From the NCBI GenBank assembly GCA_013400975.1, contig WBMZ01000235.1, positions 1 to 64,000 of the forward strand: 64,000 bases of DNA. Reading direction: 5' to 3'. Position numbers and translations under genes: made by a program. Position 1 is the stretch's first letter. Each line of letters opens with the position of its first letter. This DNA is from Atrichornis clamosus. Its lineage: Eukaryota > Chordata > Aves > Passeriformes > Menuridae. Below the pieces are notes generated by a model that did not search any database, was not told where the DNA came from, and saw only the letters and a program-made list of their open reading frames with translations. Below, piece after piece: positions 55,923 to 64,000 of the stretch.

Positions 55923-58900
55923 TAAGGTACTGCTATCTGTACATTGATTTACTGTTGGGGTTCATTGCACTTTAACAACTGTCCATTTCTATAACTTCTG
56001 TTGCTGTTTCCCACATTGATAGACTCATAAATAATAATCTTATTCCAGTTTGTCCCAGTTAAACTACTATAAACCAATAATTTGATCTACTGGGAGTAAA
56101 AATGCCTGTGGTGTTCAGAACTATTTAGAACTATCTGAGAAGTGTTTTTGATTCACCAGACTATCCAAATAATTAAGTCTCTATGTACATGAACAGACAT
56201 AGTGGGTAATGGGCAAATGACCAGAAAAAATTGCTTGTCATGACTGAAGAGATGCATTTGCCCCTTTAGGTGACTGCATTACACCTGACTGGCCATTCTG
56301 TGATAACGTGTTTTATCCAGCTTCTTCTGTTTACTCCTTTTCAGCAATACTGTTTATTTCTACTTCTGACTTCTCTCTGTTTGGACAGTGCTCTTTAGCA
56401 GGAAGCAACGTAAGAACCACCAGTAGCTTAAAATGAAACTTAGATAAATTCCAAATGATAGAATCAGGCGGTTACTGTAAACAATCCAGTCAAGCTTTTA
56501 AAGATATAATTAGAATGTGTTGTGGTCCAGTTTTCTCGGCTGAGTTCTGAGGAATTTGCTGTGGGTTTGGATTTGACTCTCAGGTTTAGTCTGGGTGTCT
56601 TCGATACATGAATGTGTGTTCCTTGTCAGATGCTCTTGCTCAGACATCGCTGTCTGAAATGAAACAAGCTGGGATATGCACGAGAGATGATCCAAGGTTC
56701 CCTTTGATCCCGAGTCTCAAAATAATGGGTATTTATGAACATTTTTAGGTCCCCTAGAACCTCCTTAGAAGATCCTCCAGTTCCTCTCTGTTGCAGGGGA
56801 GCAGTTCCGGGCTGCTGGGCTGTTGCATGTCCCTCATGGTGCCGTTTGGGATGGGTGCTGGGTTACGTCTGGAGGTTTATGGCTGTGCCAACTGGAGTGG
56901 TTTGTCAAGGACTAATGTAAGAAGCAAGTGGGAGTTTTCAAGTTAAGAAACAAGATCGATCTTAAACAATTTGTATGTGTGGTGAAAACACTCTGCTGTC
57001 ACTTACTCATGATTTAACAATAGGTGTCTGGTGTGAATATTCAGGGGTAGTAGTTACTTTTCAATCCTGCATTCTGTGCATAAGCTCATCATCAAATCAA
57101 AGTGAATTTCTTCAAATGCAAGTGAATGTAAATCAGTGCTTCTCGTGTTGCTGATTCTGAAATGTCCTTGTTCAGATATTTATAAGCCTCATATTTAAAT
57201 CTTCCCTCCCTACTTGTTTGCCTTACAATTTTTGTGCTTCACTCTTGGATATTGCCAGTATTGCAGTCAGACTTCTCTGCAATCTCCGTTTTCAATTTTG
57301 CTACAGGCTGTCTTCTAATAAACCAGTCACTGACTTCTGGAAATGACTGTTACAATGAGCTCATAAATTCAGTATAAAAATTGCTTTATGACCTCATCAT
57401 AAAGCTTCCTTATACCCTCAAGCTGAATAGAATATAATGGTGTAATATTATGTTCAGATACTCTTTTCTGCTGTTCAGTGCTGGGTAGTTGTGCTGAGCC
57501 TTGTCTAAACTCCTTGGTTGTTCTAGGGTGCATCTGTAGGAAAGAATGAGTTACCCTGCTTAGCTCTGCATTGCTGTGGTTATACTGGTAAGTGAAATTC
57601 TGTTTTGAGGCTGAATCTGTTACTTTTGAGTAACACTGCAGTATGTTTAGATATTCAACTATTCTATGTCTTAATGCAGAAGCTGCAGAGAGAAATTTAA
57701 ACAGATGCCATAATCTCTCAGCAAACACAGTGTCATTTTTAACCTAGGGAATACTGTACTGGTTTTCATGCTTGGAAGCTGAGATTATGTGGTGTAATCT
57801 AGTTCTTCTCAGTGATGGAAGAAACACACTGGTACTTCATTCTGTATATTATGGACTTGAGGTTTAGGGATCAGTCTAATCCAAATCAAGACTTGAAATA
57901 GAGAACTCTCTTAGTTGGGTGAAGAAAACTTGGAAAGCATATGGTGGGTTCTTTGAAATCTTGGTTTAAAATGTTAAACACACACAGTGCTTACTGGCCA
58001 GTTGTTTGGCAGACAGGGCTGGTTTATAATTTATGAGGGATTTGGCTGACTTCTTTATTTGTTTTGAAACTTCTACATCGAGGAGATTTTCCCTCTGCGT
58101 ACTGGACGTGAGCTGTAATTCTGGAGATTCAGCTGCAGAAACTGGAGGGGTTTAAGTGCTCTCGTAAACTGCTGTTCCTGCACTATCAGTAAATGGTAGG
58201 AAGTGTTAAAATACAGTATGTAGAGCTAATTTAATTTCATACACGGTCTTTAATGTAGCCTTTCTGATTTAGTCAGCAGTGTATTAAGATGAGATACAGG
58301 CCTTAATTGGATTTTTTCTGTTCAGTTCTCAGGCTCTACTCTTCTATGTGAAAATCTGCTCTTAATGGGGATAAACTTTATATTGCTGATGCTTCAAGCT
58401 CTTAACTGCTTTTACTCCTAAGCCTTATATCGATTCTAAGTTTCAACCCTTAAAGAGAAAAAGTTGGGGTTTTTTTGTTTTTTAATTTAAAAATAATTTT
58501 AGGTGCTGCTGAAGGTAGTGTGAATGTTGAATCTGTGCAACACAATTGAAATTTAGATTCCTTCTTTTTCACTGACTAAATATGAATACAGCAGTGAGAT
58601 CTTAGGCACAAATATATAGCCCAGTTTAGATGTTCTACTTCCACACTGCCCTATTTTAGAATTCAATACTATGCTTCTAAATTTTGTGGCCGAGTTCTTC
58701 CTCAGTATTAAATATGTCAAGTCTTATGTCTCTATCTCTGTTTCCCTAATAACTTTCAAAATGGTAGAAGAGAAGATAAAAAATCCCAGAGGAAGCTCAT
58801 TTCCAAGTCTGATTTTTATCAAAATAATGTATATATTATTTTTATAATTGACATTTGTGATACGAGTACCAGAAAGGCAGTCACATTTCCTGAAGCCTGC

Positions 58901-60117
58901 TCAGATTGGAGCTGTGAGCTGCATCAACCTTTGCCAGGTCAACAAGGTGTTTTTTTCTTGCCTTCCTGGCCAAGAATTGCAGTTTTCTTTGAGATAAAGT
59001 GGATTATAAAAATAGAACCATTCTGCAAAAACAACAGAGAGATGGATTTTTGGCAGCTGGTACCTGTCTGGCAAAATTGGATTATGATCTGGATCTGTAT
59101 GAAAGACGGCAATTTCTGAGTAGTCTGGGTCTAAAATGCTTTTAACTTTGCTTCCCTGCCCAGATCAGCATTGCTTACCTTCCCCTAAGTGTTCTGAGTT
59201 CTATAAATAGTTGTGTATTCCACACAACTGCTGCTCACCAAGCCTCTTCCTCTCCTCTTCTTTGAATTGTTCTGTCAAGAAAGGAACAGTCTGTTGTGCC
59301 CTAGAGAGGATTGTAATTTAGAACACGAAGAAAATGCTTTACTAAAGCTGTTCTCTAGAGCTGGGCGGGGGAAAAGCTACTGCCCTCTGGATTTGAATAA
59401 ATTCAATTCATTCAGCTTGTCTCGTATTTTACATTTAGTATTATCACAGAAGTATCTGCAATTTCAATTCAACATGTTTTGCAGCTACCTGTTTTTTCCA
59501 TTTTATTTGACATGAAAGAAAGATTAAAAATTTTGTGAAGTACTAATAGAAAAATTTTGGATAGATTGACTGTCTGCCTGTCAAAAGCACTGTTTTCTCT
59601 GGTCTTTCTTCATTGTCACTCAGTAAACAAGCGATGACAACCTGCTTATACCAGAGAAATATCTCATCAAGAATAGTTGCAATGGGTGAAATCTGTATAT
59701 AAACCTCACTTCATCTCTCTTTCTTCTATAAACATGAACAAAGAAAAATTAAAGTTGACACCAACACAATAAACAGAGTTTATGTGAACAGCTGGAGGTG
59801 GTTACGTCCACAATGACATTATGATAAGAAAGCAAAAAATCTTAATATAGAAGTTGAGTTATGTAGGAAGGTGTTGGCTGTAAGAAAGTGAGGGGAAAAA
59901 AGGAGGGGAATTTGACTGGGTTAGAACTGTGAAGAAGTAGTGAAGATGGGCTCATGTGAAGACTTGCTGAGGTGAAAACTTGAAGTGGAGAGAGGGTTGG
60001 AACAAACATCTAGAACTAGGGTGATGAAAGTCCAGTCAGCTCTGTAAGACATTTTAAGAATAATTAGAAACTGAGATGTTTGTCTGAGTGCTCTGCTTGC
60101 ATTGGATGATAACATTT

Positions 60118-60201
60118 CCTGACCACGCTCCTCCAGAGGTCAGAGAGCCCCTGCAGCCTGGAGCTCTCAGAATGTAACCTGCTGTGTGCCCCGTGGTCAG
60201 G
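60118..60201. repeat. 10 bp inverted repeat around a 64-base GC-richer core
   Basis: cctgaccacg (60118-60127) and its exact complement cgtggtcagg (60192-60201) bound a core with further small pairings (ctccag/ctggag, agagc/gctct). It may be chance or the trace of a small hairpin. No function is assigned. Confidence 0.4.
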
Positions 60202-62625
60202 TGTCACAAATTCAGAATCCCTCTGGGTTTTCATACATCAATTTTGCACTTGCAAGTTCTTGCGTGTTTAGTTTTGCTCTCTTAATGAGAACAGATGAGG
60301 TAGGTCAGGCACTGGGTTTGGATCAAAGACCACTCTTCATTTCAGGTGCCTTATTTACTTGTTTCTTACCTGTGGACATTTGCACTGCTCGTGTCGTGGC
60401 AATCTGCTCTGGCAGTCAGATGCTGCAGGTCTGATGTCCAATTTAAAGTGGTTTTTCATCTCTGCAGGTGGACTCTGGTTCATTGTGTGTGTTCCTAAAA
60501 TGACAGTGTGTCATCCAGGTCTGAACCTGAAGCCCTCTAACCTATTGAGTATCATACTGTGCTGCAGCTGATGATCCCTTTCTTTCAGCAGTGCTTGTTT
60601 TACTCATAGTGCTGTACCTGTTTGTCTGTATCTCTTCCAGTTCTAAACTCACTCATGTTCACTCAGGTTCTGGACACAGTGAGTTCCAATATGTTTCTGT
60701 AGTCAGAGTTTAAATCATCTGTTTTATATCTAAGTGCTGAAAAACTTAGTCTGCAGCACAAGAATTCTTCTAGAATGACTTACCTGAAAATGTAGAAAAG
60801 ACTTGATTTCTGTTTTAACTAGAGATTCTTTCAAGCATCTACTATTTAGACGTGCATTATGACAAAAATACTGAATATTCTGGATATTATATTAACTTTA
60901 TGGCCAAATGCATTTCCACACTTCACCCATGCAAAGATCTCTTCAAAGTTTTTACCCATTTAATTTATAAGTATTGATAAATACAGGGTTTTGCCATGCT
61001 CAATTTTATTAGACTCATGATGATAATTTCTAGTGCTTTAACTTAAGCAGAAGTGTGGAATTGGCTGGGAGAAAGGCAGCTGCTCTCTTGGGAAGAGGTG
61101 GTGGCAGCAGCTGAAATGCACCAAGGAGAACTGGGGAGACCAAGTGAGGGGGCAGCTCTGATCAGCTGGAAGGTTCTCCAGGGCCTGCTTCCACTGATTC
61201 TGTGAAGTTGTTCATGTGCTTTTGAAAGCATAAGGAAGATTTTATTTTAAGCTATGTGAAATTAACTACAGTGTCATACAGGTGCTGTCTTACTGCAGGT
61301 AACTGTGACCCAGCTGAAGGATGATGATGTTCCTGGCAGAGCAAGATAATTACATTAAATGACAATATCAGAGAGAATTCTGCTCAAATCTTTAGCTCTA
61401 TGCAGAGAATAAAGTGTTACACAGTGTAAGATTAGAGTTTCAATGCAGTCTATATCTTGCACCAAACAGTTGGAGACAAGCTGGAAGCGTATTAAGAATA
61501 ATTTTATGGATTTGGGTTATTCTTTTCTGTAAAGCAAAATTGTGAATACAAGGGATAGACTGGATCATGCTTTTTATTTCATTCTGAAACTACTGTTTCT
61601 TCTGTTTCAAAATCCTGTCATCACTTAGTGACTTGTCCTCAATTGAGGATCTACATTCCATTCAGTAGGTTTGTGTTTGTGAGTTTCATGTGTTTGGTAA
61701 AATTCATGGCTACATTTCCGTTTTTAGCCAGGTATTCAAATCTTGATCCTTGTAAGTGTGCTGTAATACAATCAATATTCTAAGAACTTACTTGAACAAT
61801 TTTTGTTCTACCATGACTGAACAATTCCACAGGTGTCTTAGCAATGCTGAAGGCCTTCCACGTGCAGTTCTCTAGCTTACCTTTCATCTATTGCTTAATT
61901 CACCCTTTCTTACTCCATTCTCTCTTTTCACCTTGTAGGTTTTATTTTATAACTCTGTACGAAGATCTCTTCACCCTTATCCTCCTAACTTAGTTTATAA
62001 CTTCAGAGCCTAGTAAACAAAACAGTAGGTAAATAACATATCAAATAAATACTGATGATTTGATCTCTTTCCTTATGGTTTTGCCCCTGAAATAAGGGAC
62101 ACTGCTTTGTTCTATCTCTGGAAAACTTCTACTTGAAGGACATAATTTTTCTGAGTGATTTAGTCAGAAATGTAAGTACGCACACAGTGTTGTGACCTGA
62201 CCATACATTACATAACCTTGGATTTAGATTCTAATATTGGTGTTGTATCACTGTTACAAATCTCCTGAAAATAACAAATGGCCGCTCTAAAAAAATCATT
62301 CTGGTATGATTGGCTTAACTATATCAGCCTGTAAACAGTCAGGATCAAATGGATGTTTTCCTTGGAAGAGGAGTTTGTGAGAGAGGAGGTCCAAGTCATG
62401 GGATCTCCAAATCATGGGAACTGAACCATTACTCCATAAACGTAGTAACAGGAATTGCATCCTAGCCATCTCCCTTGACATCCCATACCACCTGTTCAGG
62501 CTTTAATTTCATTGCTAGCTGGTGGTGGCAAACGGGCTCATAGTGAATCCCAGCTGTATTCATTTACAATGAATAATAATTAATAGCTGTTGCTGTTAGC
62601 ACATTTATTTACACTTCTTGTCTAG

Positions 62626-62692
62626 AGCCAGATACCAACAGCCTCTTTGAATATATGGAAGAAGATGCTGATATGAATAATGGATTATTTAG
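62626..62692 (+). other. Orphan exon-like segment of unknown status
   Basis: A 67-base segment has a pyrimidine-rich acceptor (acacttcttgtctag, ending 62625) and a donor gtaatt from 62693. In one frame, which needs a single g from the preceding exon, it reads EPDTNSLFEYMEEDADMNNG then LFR, an acidic peptide without stops. The last TRAPPC9 exon ends in phase 0, however. Spliced after it, this segment would read SQIPTASLNIWKKMLI and then stop. It therefore cannot be an ordinary TRAPPC9 coding exon. It may be a poison exon, part of a non-coding or nested transcript, or chance. Confidence 0.25.
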
Positions 62693-63198
62693 GTAATTTA
62701 GGTTCTTCTTCGTCTTTTTGTAGCAATTGTTCTGATCACTAAAATTTAGTTGTTACACTATGAAATGGTCAAGTTCAAAATGGAATGATCTAGAGCTTTG
62801 CTGCTGAAGTTGGTTTCAACGTCATGTTACATATTGGCTTAAATATTGCTCATCCTGCATATGACAAGTCTTTCTTGCCAAGTGTTTGATGGAACTTTTT
62901 TGAAATTCCATAAATTTTACCGATTTAATGATTTTCTGTGGTGTTTTAACCACAGCTACTTAGTGCATAGACAAGTAATGAAGAATAGTTTTACTGAAGG
63001 CTGTGATAAACACTGCACCATAATTTTTTCTCTCAATTTGTGAATAAATAAATCTGCAAACAGTTTCTTAATTTTTCAGTTAACTTCTTTTGGTTGAAAT
63101 ATTCTTGATTCCTCCATCATAGAGTCAGATCATAGTTATGCTTGGAGGTTTGTTCTGCTTTTTGGGCAACTGGCCAAAGGAGATAAAGAGCATCTTGA

Positions 63199-63216
63199 TT
63201 AAAAAAAAAAAAAAGT
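63199..63216. repeat. Poly-A run
   Basis: About 14 consecutive A follow cttgatt. It is a simple repeat without an attached retroposon body that I can recognise. Confidence 0.6.
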
Positions 63217-64000
63217 AGAGTCTTTAGACTGCAAATCTTCTGTTTAGCCAGAAGTAGCATTTTTAATAGCTGCCTTACGCAGGAGTATGAGAAAGAAAAT
63301 GAAGCTTAGTAATTTATCCCTATGGGGACTTCAGAAGAGTAGGTCAAGTGTGGTAGTTCTGCTCAGAAGAAATGGGAAGTGCAGACTGTGGTGGCTGTAA
63401 TTGCTGCCAAGGCATTTCTGAAAGGGCACATCAGAATCTGCTGCACCAACTTTGTTTCACTGTGGGGAGCGATCGGATAATCATCACAGCAAGCTCCACA
63501 CTTGCTGTTCGTGGGTAAACCAGGTTTTAAATGTCATAGCTTGCAAGATTTTGGTAAGATGGTTTGTAAGGGGGATTGCTTAAGAGAATTCCAATTTATT
63601 TAAGTATGTGTTTAAGGCTTTCTACGGCTATCAGTGAAAACAGGCATAAATCCCAAGTTGTAGTGGAGGCTTTATTCTTAGGTAAGTTCTAAGTTGGATG
63701 TTGTGTTAAATTTATTACTGGTCAGTGTCAGAGGCTGACACTTCGTTAGGGTGAGTAGGACAAGATTGACTTCAAAATACTTAAATTTACAGAAAATGAA
63801 AATAATCTGAAATTGTCAGAATTAGAGGAGGGGAAATTCTTTGCAAGATAAAGAGGAAAAAACCCTGAGACTTAAATAAATGGAGCTTTTAATACTGTGC
63901 TGGATAAAGCAGATCCAGCTCATATTTTTTTATTTCATATTTCATATTTTATGAAATTGTTTTCTCTGTGTTGTCATTAAATTGCTGATCTTGCTGTATA

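Larger units (their letters stand above)
53839..64000 (+). other. TRAPPC9: TRAPPC9 intron 9 of the window, incomplete (at least 10.2 kb)
   Basis: It begins with gtaagg. No matching acceptor and exon for the expected continuation is seen before the window ends. It contains a diverged tandem duplication (55558-55922), an inverted repeat (60118-60201), a poly-A run near 63200 and an orphan exon-like segment (62626-62692). The remainder is AT-rich with nothing recognisable. Frames of 119, 100 and 82 residues here (57369-57728, 59213-59515, 60186-60434) show no family resemblance. Confidence 0.8.

Noticed and set aside
57369..57728. 119-residue minus-strand frame
   Set aside because: No motif, low-complexity intron context, no splice partners on the minus strand.
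62626..62692. Treating this segment as the next TRAPPC9 coding exon
   Set aside because: The phase is wrong: after the phase-0 end at 53838 it reads into a stop. The peptide in the open phase also does not match the expected continuation of the family.

Overview
The window is vertebrate nuclear DNA from a bird. Two observations support this. It carries many fragments of CR1, the dominant LINE of birds, mostly its 3' end with the familiar 'tggtttgggttggaagggacc' type sequence. It also carries pieces of an LTR that I recognise from memory as a common neoavian (probably passerine-type) endogenous retroviral LTR. Order and species cannot be fixed from the sequence alone.

One protein-coding gene is supported: TRAPPC9 (NIBP, the Trs120 homologue), on the + strand. 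Nine consecutive coding exons lie at 210-353, 16373-16499, 20146-20291, 25673-25758, 33582-33708, 35284-35416, 36728-36891, 44150-44302 and 53714-53838. All junctions are GT-AG, every phase agrees, and no stop interrupts the 1205 coding bases (about 401 residues). They encode the middle to C-terminal half of the protein: the end of the N-terminal helical-repeat region, a proline-rich linker, and two consecutive beta-sandwich (Ig-like) segments. The start codon and first exons lie upstream of the window. The last exons, beginning with the one after the '...SHVK' junction, lie downstream.

About 98% of the window is intron. Introns 1 to 3 (0.35-25.7 kb) hold most of the repeats: CR1 fragments, a 3' LTR fragment, a near-identical 167 bp direct repeat, a GC/CpG-rich block, and an unusual CR1 piece carrying the 5' half of the element (GDSL-type ORF1 region plus the start of ORF2). 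Introns 4 to 6 (25.8-36.7 kb) are repeat-poor and contain a strong CTCF-like motif. Intron 7 carries a CR1 and the 5' part of the same LTR family. Intron 8 carries a sense CR1, a converging CR1 pair and two RFX-like sites. The last, incomplete intron has a diverged tandem duplication and one orphan exon-like segment at 62626-62692.

I found no rRNA, tRNA, CRISPR array or complete second gene. Most long reading frames are chance frames in GC-richer intron or transposon DNA. The items most worth checking are the orphan exon, the 167 bp repeat pair, the 5'-half CR1 and the CTCF-like site.
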